Below are positions 26,605-35,015 of a DNA stretch of 64,000 nt, piece after piece. Source of the DNA: Sphingobium sp. EM0848 (GTDB taxonomy: Bacteria > Pseudomonadota > Alphaproteobacteria > Sphingomonadales > Sphingomonadaceae); the NCBI RefSeq assembly GCF_013375555.1, contig NZ_JABXWB010000001.1, positions 2,542,001 to 2,606,000 on the forward strand, in the 5' to 3' direction. The notes under the pieces are model-generated. The model made no database searches and was not told where the DNA came from. It saw nothing but the letters and a program-made list of their open reading frames with translations. The stretch's first letter is position 1, and the number at the start of each line of letters is the position of its first letter. Both the position numbers and the translations under genes were made by a program.

Positions 26605-27516
26605 ATGCGGCGGCGATTCTCTCTGGGGGCGATTCTGGTGCTGGCGGTGGTGGCGTCGGGCGTCGACGCGCAGGGCTTGCGCGAGCGCTGGCGGGCACGG
26701 ATGGCCGAGGGGCAACAGAGCGCCGGGCAAAGTGCACCGGGCGCGCAGACCATGGCCTATGGCAAGGATGCGTTGCAGATACTGGATTACTGGCCAGCCG
26801 AGGCGAGGAAGGCGCCGCTGGTCCTCTTCGTCCATGGCGGCGGGTGGAAGCGGGGCAGCAAGGACAATGCCACCGGCGCGGAGAAGGTCGGCCATTATCA
26901 CAGCCTCGGCTATGGCTTTGCGTCGATCAACTACCGGCTGGTGCCCGATGCGACGGTGGAGCAACAGGCGCAGGATGTGGCGGATGCCGTGGCCTTTCTG
27001 CGCGGGAAGGCCGGGGTGCTGGGTTTCGATCCCGATCGGATCGTGTTGATGGGGCACAGCGCGGGCGCGCATCTGGTGGCGCTGGTGGGCACAGACATGC
27101 ACTATTTCGCCAAGGCGGGGCTAAAGTCCGACGCCGTGCGCGGCGTGATCCCGCTGGACGGCGCGGCCTATGACGTGCCCAGGCAAATGGCCGAGGGCAA
27201 CCGCTTCATGGCCGGGACCTATGAACAGGCCTTCGGCACCGATCCGGCGCGGCAGAAGGCGCTGTCACCAACCTTCCACGCCGAGCCGCCCAATGCGCCG
27301 GGCTTCCTGATCCTGCATGTCGACCGCGCGGACGGGACGGCGCAATCGGAAGAACTGGCGGCAGCGCTGCGCAAGGCGGGGACGCCGGTGGAGATCGATG
27401 CGCTGGAGGGTCAGGGCCTGCGCGGGCATATGCAGATCAACCGGTCGATGGGCGATCCCGACTATCCGGGGACCGCCATCGTCGATCGCTGGCTGAAACG
27501 CCTCTTCGGTCAGTAA
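26605..27516 (+). CDS. Exported alpha/beta hydrolase (esterase/lipase-like)
   Basis: A 303-aa product from ATG 26605 with a signal peptide ending near residue 22 (VDAQ). The hydrolase core has the oxyanion motif VHGGGW (76-81) and the nucleophile elbow GHSAG (Ser152), typical of the HSL/carboxylesterase group; an aspartate in ILHVDRAD and a histidine near RGHMQIN complete a likely triad. Substrate unknown. It converges on hisZ with a 7-base overlap. The longer upstream frame is antisense to purA. Confidence 0.88.
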   Translation: MRRRFSLGAILVLAVVASGVDAQGLRERWRARMAEGQQSAGQSAPGAQTMAYGKDALQILDYWPAEARKAPLVLFVHGGGWKRGSKDNATGAEKVGHYHSLGYGFASINYRLVPDATVEQQAQDVADAVAFLRGKAGVLGFDPDRIVLMGHSAGAHLVALVGTDMHYFAKAGLKSDAVRGVIPLDGAAYDVPRQMAEGNRFMAGTYEQAFGTDPARQKALSPTFHAEPPNAPGFLILHVDRADGTAQSEELAAALRKAGTPVEIDALEGQGLRGHMQINRSMGDPDYPGTAIVDRWLKRLFGQ

Positions 27517-28652
27517 GCGCGGGGTTCCGTGCCGTCGAGCCAGTGGGAACAGCGCAGCATCTCGCCATTTTCCTGCCCCGTAAGGGCGGCGATGGTCCGC
27601 CAGCCCTCTGCCCGCAGCGCGGCGGCACGGGCCGTGTCATGATGCAGCGGCAGGAACAGGCGCTTGGGGGATTCGCCGCCGAAGCCCGCGTCGATCAGCG
27701 GATCGGGATAGAGCGAGAAGCCCATGGCCGGTTCGTCCGAACCGTCGGAGCGGGTGATGGCATAGCTGCCGCCCCGACCGATCTCACCAATGAAGCCTTC
27801 CGCGAAGATCGAGAAGCCGAACCAGTTCTGATATTCAAAACCATGGCGCTCCGTGGGATCGAGCGTCAGGGTGATGTCCCAGCCGATCGGCTTGGCGATG
27901 GCGCGCAGGCCCGCGATCCGGCTGTCGATGGCGCCGCCAAGCTCGGCGTTGAGCGCTTCGAGCCGTTCCATCGCGGCGTGGAAGGGGCCAGTCGCCTCGA
28001 TCAAAGGCAGATAGGCGGCAGCGGCCGGGCCGATCGCCACGAGCGCGCCAGCATCCTTGGCATCCAGTTCGGTGCGGACCGCCTCAATCTCCCCCGGCGC
28101 CAGAGGCAGCGGGCCGGCGGCGAGACTGTCGATCAGGTCCGGCAAGGTGAAGTCGATGGTGATGCCGGTGACGCCCGCGGCCTGCAGCGCTTCAATGGCG
28201 ACATTCACGATTTCGACGGCGGCGGTGGCGCTGTCGCTGCCGATCAGTTCGGCGCCGATCTGGAAGCGTTCGCGTTCGGGGCGAAGCTGATTCGCGCGCA
28301 GGCGGATCACCGGCCCGGCATAGGAGAGACGCAGCGGACGGGGGGCGGACGCCAGACGGGTGGCGGCGATGCGGCCGACCTGCGCGGTCATGTCCGGGCG
28401 GAGGGCCAGGCTGCGCTGGGAAACGGGATCGATGGCGCGGACAAGATCCTGCGCGCGCATCGTTTTCAGGCGGCCGACCAGCGTATCCTCGAATTCCGCG
28501 AGCGGCGGCATGACGCGTTCATAGCCATGCCCGGCAACGGTATCGAGCACGCGACGCGCAAGGCGCGCGGAAGCTTCTGCCTGCGGCGGCAGGCGGTCTG
28601 ACAGTCCTTCGGGAAGGAGGCCGGGCGGGATCGTGGCACTCTTCATGGTCAT
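27510..28652 (-). CDS. hisZ: ATP phosphoribosyltransferase regulatory subunit
   Basis: A 380-aa histidyl-tRNA-synthetase paralogue without anticodon domain, the hallmark of HisZ. It has LRPDMTAQVGRIAATRL (motif 2-like), the GAELIGSDSATAAVEIV region, and the C-terminal RGGSYAITRSDG. HisZ supports the short HisG in the first step of histidine synthesis and provides its feedback control. In alphaproteobacteria hisZ often sits next to purA, as here (purA is on the same side, with one hydrolase gene between). hisG is not in the window. Confidence 0.92.
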   Translation of the reverse strand: MTMKSATIPPGLLPEGLSDRLPPQAEASARLARRVLDTVAGHGYERVMPPLAEFEDTLVGRLKTMRAQDLVRAIDPVSQRSLALRPDMTAQVGRIAATRLASAPRPLRLSYAGPVIRLRANQLRPERERFQIGAELIGSDSATAAVEIVNVAIEALQAAGVTGITIDFTLPDLIDSLAAGPLPLAPGEIEAVRTELDAKDAGALVAIGPAAAAYLPLIEATGPFHAAMERLEALNAELGGAIDSRIAGLRAIAKPIGWDITLTLDPTERHGFEYQNWFGFSIFAEGFIGEIGRGGSYAITRSDGSDEPAMGFSLYPDPLIDAGFGGESPKRLFLPLHHDTARAAALRAEGWRTIAALTGQENGEMLRCSHWLDGTEPRAY

Positions 28653-28700
28653 GGGGCTGGCCTTTAGCGGATTATACGCAATAGGCCAGCCCGAACCATA

Positions 28701-30281
28701 TCAAGCGAAGCGGAGCAGCTTGACGGTCTTGACGCCTGCCAGCTTGCAGATGTCGGCAAGAACGGTTTCGCTCACCGCGCCGTCGACCGACAGCAGCAGC
28801 ACAGCTTCGCCACCCTGATTGCGGCGGCCAAGGTGGAAGGTGCCGATGTTGACGTTCGCCTCACCCAGCGTCGAACCCAGACGGCCGATGAAGCCCGGCG
28901 CGTCCTGATTGACGATGTAGAGCATGTGCCCGGCGAGGTCGGCTTCGACCTTGATGCCGAACAGTTCGACCAGACGGGCCTGGGCGTTGCCGAACAGGGT
29001 GCCCGCCACCGACTTGTCGCCGCTTTCCGTCTTCACGGTCACGCGAACGAGGGTCTGATAGTCACCCTCACGATCATGACGGACCTCACGAACGTCGAGG
29101 CCGCGTTCCTTCGCGAGGAAGGGCGCGTTGACCATGTTCACCGTGTCCGAATAGACGCGCATCAGGCCAGCCAGCACCGCAGCGGTGATCGGCTTCTGGT
29201 TGAGTTCGGCGGCATGGCCCTCGACCTCGACCGAGACGCTCTGGATGCGGTCGCCTTCAAGCTGGCCGACGAGGCTGCCCAGTTCCTCGGCCAGCGCCAT
29301 ATAGGGCTTGAGCTTCGGGGCTTCCTCCGCCGACAGCGACGGGACGTTCAGCGCATTGGTGATGCCGCCGTCGAGCAGATAGTCGCTGAGCTGTTCAGCC
29401 ACCTGAAGCGCGACATTGACCTGCGCTTCGTCGGTCGATGCGCCGAGATGCGGGGTGCAGATGAAGTTGGGCGTGCCGAACAGCGGCGATTCCTTCGCCG
29501 GTTCGGTCACGAACACGTCGAGCGCGGCGCCCGCGACATGGCCCGAATCCAGCGCTGCCTTGAGCGCGGCTTCATCGATCAGACCACCACGGGCGCAGTT
29601 GATGATGCGCACGCCCTTCTTGGTCTTGGCGAGGTTTTCCCTGCTCAGGATGTTGCGGGTCTGGTCGGTCAGCGGCGTGTGCAGCGTGATGAAGTCGGCC
29701 TTCGCCAACAGCGTGTCGAGGTCGGCCTTTTCCACACCCATTTCGACGGCGCGTTCCGGGGTCAGGAAGGGGTCGAAGGCCACGACCTTCATCTTCAGGC
29801 CAATGGCGCGGCTGGCGACGATCGAACCGATATTGCCCGCACCGATCAGACCCAGCGTCTTGCCGGTCACTTCCACGCCCATGAAGCCGTTCTTCGGCCA
29901 CAGGCCCTGCTGCGTCTGGGCATTGGCTTCGGGCAGCTGGCGGGCCAGCGCGAACATCAGCGCGATGGCGTGTTCGGCGGTGGTGATCGAGTTGCCGAAC
30001 GGGGTGTTCATGACGATCACGCCCTTGGACGAGGCATAGGGAATGTCGACATTGTCGACGCCGATGCCGGCGCGGCCGATGACCTTCAGATTGGTCGCGG
30101 CGTCGAGGATTTCCTTCGTAACCTTGGTCGAGCTGCGGATGGCGAGGCCATCATAGCTGCCGATCATCGCGGCCAGTTCTTCCGGCGTCTGGCCGGTGAT
30201 GACGTCGACCTCGACGCCCCGCTCACGGAAGATCGCTGCGGCGCGGGGGTCCATCTTGTCGGAAATGAGTACCTTGGGCAT
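28701..30281 (-). CDS. serA: D-3-phosphoglycerate dehydrogenase
   Basis: The 526-aa product is the long SerA type: a catalytic/NAD-binding domain (GLIGAGNIGSIVASRA near 142-157, then MKVVAFDP), an intervening ASB domain, and a C-terminal ACT domain (HMLYIVNQDAPGFIGRLG). It oxidises 3-phosphoglycerate in the first step of serine synthesis, with serine feedback through the ACT domain. It lies downstream of serC on the same strand, separated by 159 bases that hold a REP-like pair. Confidence 0.97.
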   Translation of the reverse strand: MPKVLISDKMDPRAAAIFRERGVEVDVITGQTPEELAAMIGSYDGLAIRSSTKVTKEILDAATNLKVIGRAGIGVDNVDIPYASSKGVIVMNTPFGNSITTAEHAIALMFALARQLPEANAQTQQGLWPKNGFMGVEVTGKTLGLIGAGNIGSIVASRAIGLKMKVVAFDPFLTPERAVEMGVEKADLDTLLAKADFITLHTPLTDQTRNILSRENLAKTKKGVRIINCARGGLIDEAALKAALDSGHVAGAALDVFVTEPAKESPLFGTPNFICTPHLGASTDEAQVNVALQVAEQLSDYLLDGGITNALNVPSLSAEEAPKLKPYMALAEELGSLVGQLEGDRIQSVSVEVEGHAAELNQKPITAAVLAGLMRVYSDTVNMVNAPFLAKERGLDVREVRHDREGDYQTLVRVTVKTESGDKSVAGTLFGNAQARLVELFGIKVEADLAGHMLYIVNQDAPGFIGRLGSTLGEANVNIGTFHLGRRNQGGEAVLLLSVDGAVSETVLADICKLAGVKTVKLLRFA

Positions 30282-30308
30282 GGAAATGCTCCTTCGCTTC
30301 TATGAACC

Positions 30309-30419
30309 CGTCACCCCCGCGAAGGCGGGGGTCCATCTCCCATCGGTTGCGTCATGCGGGACGGTTGGGAGATGGATTACCTGCGGTACACTTACGTGCC
30401 CGCCTGCGCGGGAATGACG
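30309..30419. repeat. Pair of inverted REP-like elements between serC and serA
   Basis: The left unit starts CGTCACCCCCGCGAAGGCGG (from 30309) and the right unit, read on the minus strand from 30419, starts CGTCATTCCCGCGCAGGCGG. Both are followed by TCCATCTCCCA. Together they form a stem-loop-forming palindromic pair typical of the widespread GTCATTCCCGCGAAGGCGGG repeats. No coding sequence. Confidence 0.8.
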
Positions 30420-30440
30420 TCGATATTTTGGGTTAGGGAA

Positions 30441-31601
30441 TTAAGCAGCCTTGGCGGTGGCGTAGGCCCAGTCGAGCCACGGACCCAGCGCGACGATGTC
30501 GGCGGTTTCGACGGTCGCGCCGCACCAGATGCGCAGGCCCGCCGGGGCATCGCGGTAGCCCGCGACGTCATAGGCGGCGCCTTCCTTCTCCAGCAGACCG
30601 GCAAAGGTCTTGATGAAGGCTTCGTCCGCACCCTCGACGGTCAGGCAGACGCTGGTGGTCGAGCGCGACGCTTCGTCGGCGGCGAGATGGCCGAGCCAAT
30701 CGCGTTCCTCGACGATCCTGTTCAGCGCCGCCGCATTGGCGTTGCTGCGCGCGATCAGGCCAGCGGAGCCGCCCAGCGACTTGCCCCATTCCAGCGCGAA
30801 GATCGCGTCCTCGACGGCCAGCATCGAGGGGGTGTTGATGGTTTCGCCCTTGAACACGCCCTCGGCCAGCTTGCCCTTCGCCATCAGGCGGAAGACCTTG
30901 GGCAGCGGCCAGGCGGGCGTGTGGGTTTCCAGACGCTCGACCGCGCGGGGGCCGAGGATCAGCACGCCATGGCCGCCCTCGCCGCCCAGCACCTTCTGCC
31001 AGGAGAAGGTGGCAACGTCGATCTTCGCCCAGTCGATGTCGTAAGCGAACACGGCGCTGGTGGCGTCGGCGAAGGTCAGGCCCTCGCGGTCGGCCGGAAT
31101 CCAGTCGGCATTGGGCACGCGCACGCCGGAGGTGGTGCCGTTCCAAGTGAACAGCACGTCGTTCGAGAAGTCGACGGCGCCAAGGTCCGGCAGCTGACCA
31201 TAATCGGCGCGGATGATCGTCGGATCGAGCTTCAACTGCTTGGCGGCGTCCGTCACCCAGCCTTCACCGAAGCTCTCCCAGGCCAGCGTCGTGACGGGGC
31301 GGGCGCCCAGCATGGTCCACATCGCCATTTCGAAGGCGCCGGTGTCCGAACCGGGAACGATGCCGATGCGGTGGGTTTCGGGCAGGTTCAGCAGTTCGCG
31401 CATCAGGTCGATGCAATAAGCGAGGCGGGTCTTGCCGATCTTGGCGCGGTGCGAGCGGCCCAGCGACTCGGCGCTCAGCTTGTCGGCGCTCCAGCCCGGA
31501 GGCTTGGCGCAGGGACCCGAAGAGAAATAGGGACGGGCCGGACGGTTGGCGGGCTTTTCAGCAGGCGCAATGGTGGCGTCAACGGCAGTCAGATCAGTCA
31601 T
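30441..31601 (-). CDS. serC: Phosphoserine aminotransferase
   Basis: The 386-aa product (start ATG 31601, after AAGGAG) is the alphaproteobacterial type of SerC. It has FSSGPCAKPPGW near the start and the pyridoxal-lysine region FSWQKVLGGEGGHGVLILGP. It transfers the amino group from glutamate to 3-phosphohydroxypyruvate. It heads a serC-serA unit; serine would then need a phosphatase encoded elsewhere. A hairpin-rich leader precedes it. The frame stays open upstream, but those residues are antisense to the extensin gene. Confidence 0.97.
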   Translation of the reverse strand: MTDLTAVDATIAPAEKPANRPARPYFSSGPCAKPPGWSADKLSAESLGRSHRAKIGKTRLAYCIDLMRELLNLPETHRIGIVPGSDTGAFEMAMWTMLGARPVTTLAWESFGEGWVTDAAKQLKLDPTIIRADYGQLPDLGAVDFSNDVLFTWNGTTSGVRVPNADWIPADREGLTFADATSAVFAYDIDWAKIDVATFSWQKVLGGEGGHGVLILGPRAVERLETHTPAWPLPKVFRLMAKGKLAEGVFKGETINTPSMLAVEDAIFALEWGKSLGGSAGLIARSNANAAALNRIVEERDWLGHLAADEASRSTTSVCLTVEGADEAFIKTFAGLLEKEGAAYDVAGYRDAPAGLRIWCGATVETADIVALGPWLDWAYATAKAA

Positions 31602-31660
31602 GTAATGCGTCTCCTTACAGAGAGCACGCGCGGCGTTGGGACCGCGTGGCCCGCTGGCCG
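31602..31660 (-). promoter_or_regulatory. Structured leader of serC (possible serC RNA motif)
   Basis: On the minus strand the 5' leader contains GCCACGCGG-TCCCAACG-CCGCG(CG)TGC, a hairpin with a bulge (plus-strand 31624-31650), ending about 13 bases before the AAGGAG ribosome site. A cis-regulatory serC motif is known upstream of alphaproteobacterial serC genes; whether this matches its covariance model could not be checked here. Confidence 0.3.
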
Positions 31661-31778
31661 CCCTAAAGATTTGGAGGGAAGAGTCAAGCCGCCAAAGAGT
31701 CCAGTCGAATGGCGGGATGCGACAAGCTGAGTCCGCCGTTAACCCCTGAGCCAGCCGGACGTGGTAGATAGCTGTCCC

Positions 31779-32474
31779 ATGTTTGAGCGGGTTAGGGGGA
31801 AAGCGATCCTTCGCGCCATGGGCTTTGCGGCCATGGCGACGGCTGGGGTGACGCTGGCGGGCTGCGGCGGCGATCTGGTGCCGCGGGGGCGCGTGGAGCG
31901 CCCCTCCAAGCCGGTCAGGACCGTGCGGCCCGCCACCCCACCGCCGATGGAGTTGCGCCAGTGCATGGCGAAGCTGAGTGCGCAATCGGTGCTGTACACC
32001 CCCCTGCCCGACCAGAATTTCGGCGGCGGATGCACCGCCATGGGCAGCGTCAAGCTGCTCGACATCGGCGTGCCCGCGACCAATCTGGGCGCCATGACCT
32101 GCGGCCTGGCGGCCAATTTCGCAGCCTGGGTGCGCTATGGCGTGCAGCCCGCCGCGCGGATGATCCTGGGTGCGGAGATCGAGCGGGTGGAAACCTTCGG
32201 CACCTATAATTGCCGCCCCATAGCGGGCAGCGGGAAACTCAGCGAACATGCGCACAGCAATGCGGTCGACGTATCCGCCTTCGTGCTGAGCGACGGACGG
32301 CGGATTTCGATCGAGAAGGACTGGAACGGCGACCAGCGGACGCGGCAATTCCTGCAAGTCGTACACGCCAGCGCCTGCAAGCGGTTCAGTACGGTCCTCA
32401 GTCCCGATTACAACGCCGCGCATCACGACCATTTTCATTTCGACATGGGAGGCCGCGGCGGCTTTTGCCGCTGA
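31779..32474 (+). CDS. Extensin-like (PF06904) lipoprotein
   Basis: A 231-aa product. Start ATG 31779 gives a lipoprotein signal peptide with lipobox TLAGC (Cys29), which is why it is preferred over ATG 31761. The C-terminal extensin-like domain has conserved cysteines (LRQCMAKL, GGCTAMG, AMTCGL, NCRPI, ACKRF) and the metallopeptidase-like motifs SEHAHSNAVDVSAF and HHDHFHFDMG (H-x-D and H-x-H), resembling DD-/LD-carboxypeptidase zinc sites. A role at the cell wall is likely, but unproved. Confidence 0.88.
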   Translation: MFERVRGKAILRAMGFAAMATAGVTLAGCGGDLVPRGRVERPSKPVRTVRPATPPPMELRQCMAKLSAQSVLYTPLPDQNFGGGCTAMGSVKLLDIGVPATNLGAMTCGLAANFAAWVRYGVQPAARMILGAEIERVETFGTYNCRPIAGSGKLSEHAHSNAVDVSAFVLSDGRRISIEKDWNGDQRTRQFLQVVHASACKRFSTVLSPDYNAAHHDHFHFDMGGRGGFCR

Positions 32475-32552
32475 GTGGAAAAATAAAGGAGTGGAGGATT
32501 CTGCCGCTGACGGCCCTTGGCTTTAGCGCGGCGGCTCCCTAATTTGAGCATA

Positions 32553-33431
32553 ATGACCAGAAAAGAAATCGAAGAACGCAAATTCCGTCCCGCCCGCCAG
32601 GAAGCGGCCGATGCCCGAAAGGGGATCGAAACCCCCCAGACCAGCAGCTCGGCCTATCGGCTTGCCTTTCAGGATACCGAATTCCTGCTGCGCGAGGATT
32701 TGCGCCCCGTCCGCTTCCAGCTGGAGCTGCTGAAGCCCCAATTGCTGATGGACGAAGCGAAGATCGAGTCGACCTTCGTATTTTACGGCTCCGCCCGTAT
32801 TCCCGAACCCGATCAGGTGCAGGCGCGCATCGACGCCGCCGCCACCCCTGACCAGAAGCGCATCGCCGAAAATCTGGGCAAAAAGGCCCGCTATTATGAC
32901 GAAGCGCGCAAACTCGCCCGGATCGCCGCGCAATATCCGGTGAATGAGGCGGGATGCCGCCATTTCGTCGTCTGCTCGGGCGGCGGCCCCTCGATCATGG
33001 AAGCGGCCAATCGCGGCGCCTATGAGGTCGGCCAGACCACCATCGGCATGAACATCGTCCTGCCGCATGAACAGGCCCCCAACCGCTTCGTCACGCCGGA
33101 ACTGAGCTTCCAATTCCATTATTTCGCGCTGCGCAAGATGCACTTCCTGCTGCGGGCGCGGGCGCTGGCGGTCTTCCCCGGCGGCTTCGGCACGTTCGAC
33201 GAGATGTTCGAACTGCTGACCTTGATCCAGACCGGCAAGATGAAACCGATCCCGATCCTGTTGTTCGGGCGGGATTTCTGGACGCGGGTGGTGGATTTCG
33301 AGGCGCTGGCCGACGAAGGGGTAATCTCCCCCTCCGACCTCAACCTTTTGACCTGGGTGGAGACCGCCGAGGACGCCTGGGCGGCGGTGCAGACCTTCTA
33401 TCAGGATTCGGAAGCGCCGGGCTGCGGTTGA
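32553..33431 (+). CDS. LOG-family protein, long type
   Basis: The 292-aa product has the LOG fold with CSGGGPSIMEAANRGAYE and PGGFGTFDEMFELL (the PGGxGTxxE motif), plus an N-terminal extension of about 80 residues before VFYGSARIPEP. This extended type is common in Proteobacteria; it likely cleaves nucleoside 5'-monophosphates, but substrate is unknown. The start at ATG 32553 is chosen for agreement with the family; a weak ribosome site precedes it. It is a distant paralogue of the LOG gene at 6.3 kb. Confidence 0.9.
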   Translation: MTRKEIEERKFRPARQEAADARKGIETPQTSSSAYRLAFQDTEFLLREDLRPVRFQLELLKPQLLMDEAKIESTFVFYGSARIPEPDQVQARIDAAATPDQKRIAENLGKKARYYDEARKLARIAAQYPVNEAGCRHFVVCSGGGPSIMEAANRGAYEVGQTTIGMNIVLPHEQAPNRFVTPELSFQFHYFALRKMHFLLRARALAVFPGGFGTFDEMFELLTLIQTGKMKPIPILLFGRDFWTRVVDFEALADEGVISPSDLNLLTWVETAEDAWAAVQTFYQDSEAPGCG

Positions 33432-33475
33432 ACGCCGCCCTTGCCCTAGGCTTCGGGGAGGATTAGGGCGCGGCC

Positions 33476-34147
33476 ATGCGCGCGGACCTTGCCCATGTGG
33501 ATAGCTGGATCTTCGATCTGGACAATACGCTTTACCCGGCGAAGGCGGACCTGTTCGCGCTGATCGACGTGAAGATGGGGGAGTTCATCCAGGGGCTGCT
33601 GGGTTGCGACCCGGTGGTCGCGAAGGAAACGCAGAAACGCTATTTCCTGGAGCATGGCACCACCCTTTCCGGCCTGATGCACCATCATGGCATCGAACCG
33701 GGCGCGTTCTTGGACTATGTCCATGATATCTCGATGGACCGGCTGGAAGTGGACGAGGCGCTGAATGCCCATATCGCCGCGCTGCCGGGACGGCGGCTGA
33801 TCTTCACCAATGGCGACGGGGCCTATGCGACGCGGGTGCTGGACAAGCTCGGCCTCTCCGGCGCGTTCGAGCTGATCCACGACATCCATGCCTGCCAATA
33901 TATTCCGAAACCCGATCCGTCGGGCTATGCGGAGCTGTGCCGGGTGCATGGTGTCGATCCGACCCGCGCCGCCTTTTTCGAGGATATGGCGCGCAACCTG
34001 AAACCCGCCAAGGCCATCGGCATGTCCACCATCTGGGTCAATAACGGCTCGGAAGCGGGCGACCACGGTCATCATCCCGATTTCATCGATTTCGAAACCG
34101 ACCATCTGACGCCGTTTCTGGCGGATATTCTTGGGGAAAAGCCATGA
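33476..34147 (+). CDS. HAD-family pyrimidine 5'-nucleotidase
   Basis: The 223-aa product has HAD motif I DLDNTLYP (14-21), motif II FTNGDG, motif III lysine in IPKPDPSGY, and motif [10 protein letters not shown], matching the Sdt1/PyrE-like pyrimidine 5'-nucleotidase subgroup of HAD phosphatases. It dephosphorylates UMP/CMP-type nucleotides or related damage products. It overlaps dapD by four bases (ATGA), an arrangement common in alphaproteobacteria, so both are translated together. Confidence 0.9.
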   Translation: MRADLAHVDSWIFDLDNTLYPAKADLFALIDVKMGEFIQGLLGCDPVVAKETQKRYFLEHGTTLSGLMHHHGIEPGAFLDYVHDISMDRLEVDEALNAHIAALPGRRLIFTNGDGAYATRVLDKLGLSGAFELIHDIHACQYIPKPDPSGYAELCRVHGVDPTRAAFFEDMARNLKPAKAIGMSTIWVNNGSEAGDHGHHPDFIDFETDHLTPFLADILGEKP

Positions 34148-34983
34148 GCAACGAACTGATCGCGACCATCGACACCGCCTGGGAGGACCGGGCCAATGTG
34201 AATATGTCGACGCAGGGCGCCATCCGCCAGGCGGTCGACAAGGCGCTGGCGATGCTGGACAGCGGCGAAGCGCGCGTGGCCGAACCGACCGCAGAGGGCT
34301 GGCAGGTCAACCAGTGGCTGAAGAAGGCGGTGCTGCTGTCCTTCCGCCTCAACGACAACGCCATGATCGACAATGGTCCGGGCGCGGGCCACTGGTGGGA
34401 CAAGGTGCCCAGCAAGTTCGCCGGCTGGGACGAGGCCGCCTTCCGCGCCGCCGGTTTCCGTGCGGTGCCGGGGTCGTTCGCCCGTGCAGGCGCGCATATC
34501 GCCAAGAACGTCATCCTGATGCCAAGCTTCGTCAACATCGGCGCCTTCGTCGATGAAGGCACGATGGTCGACACCTGGGTCACGGTCGGCAGCTGCGCGC
34601 AGATCGGCAAGAATGTCCACCTGTCGGGCGGCGTCGGCATCGGCGGCGTGCTGGAACCGTTGCAGGCCGATCCGGTCATCATCGAGGACGACTGCTTCAT
34701 CGGCGCCCGTTCCGAAGTCGTGGAAGGCGTGCGCATCGGCAAGGGGTCGGTGCTGTCGATGGGCGTGTTCATCGGCCAGTCGACCAAGATCGTCGACCGC
34801 ACCACCGGCGAAATCTTCATCGGCGAAGTGCCGCCCTATTCGGTGGTCGTGCCCGGCAACCTGCCCGGCAAGCCGCTGCCCGACGGCACGCCGGGGCCGA
34901 GCCTCTATTGCGCGGTCATCGTGAAGCGCGTCGATGCGCAGACCCGTTCGAAGACGGGCATCAACGAACTGCTGCGCGACTAA
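34144..34983 (+). CDS. dapD: Tetrahydrodipicolinate N-succinyltransferase
   Basis: The 279-aa product has the left-handed beta-helix built from hexapeptide repeats ([20 protein letters not shown] and [16 protein letters not shown]), with the DapD-specific [19 protein letters not shown] segment. It succinylates tetrahydrodipicolinate in the lysine/diaminopimelate pathway, feeding peptidoglycan. It is coupled to the upstream HAD nucleotidase. Length matches the family. Confidence 0.97.
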   Translation: MSNELIATIDTAWEDRANVNMSTQGAIRQAVDKALAMLDSGEARVAEPTAEGWQVNQWLKKAVLLSFRLNDNAMIDNGPGAGHWWDKVPSKFAGWDEAAFRAAGFRAVPGSFARAGAHIAKNVILMPSFVNIGAFVDEGTMVDTWVTVGSCAQIGKNVHLSGGVGIGGVLEPLQADPVIIEDDCFIGARSEVVEGVRIGKGSVLSMGVFIGQSTKIVDRTTGEIFIGEVPPYSVVVPGNLPGKPLPDGTPGPSLYCAVIVKRVDAQTRSKTGINELLRD

Positions 34984-35015
34984 CATCTCTGGATAGAAGC
35001 GGCATGACTCCCTAA

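Noticed and set aside
28833..30305. 490-codon plus-strand frame
   Set aside because: It is antisense to serA, which has a normal reading frame, domain order and length.
31602..32438. Upstream extension of the serC frame
   Set aside because: The extra codons are antisense to the extensin-like gene and precede the AAGGAG ribosome site of serC.
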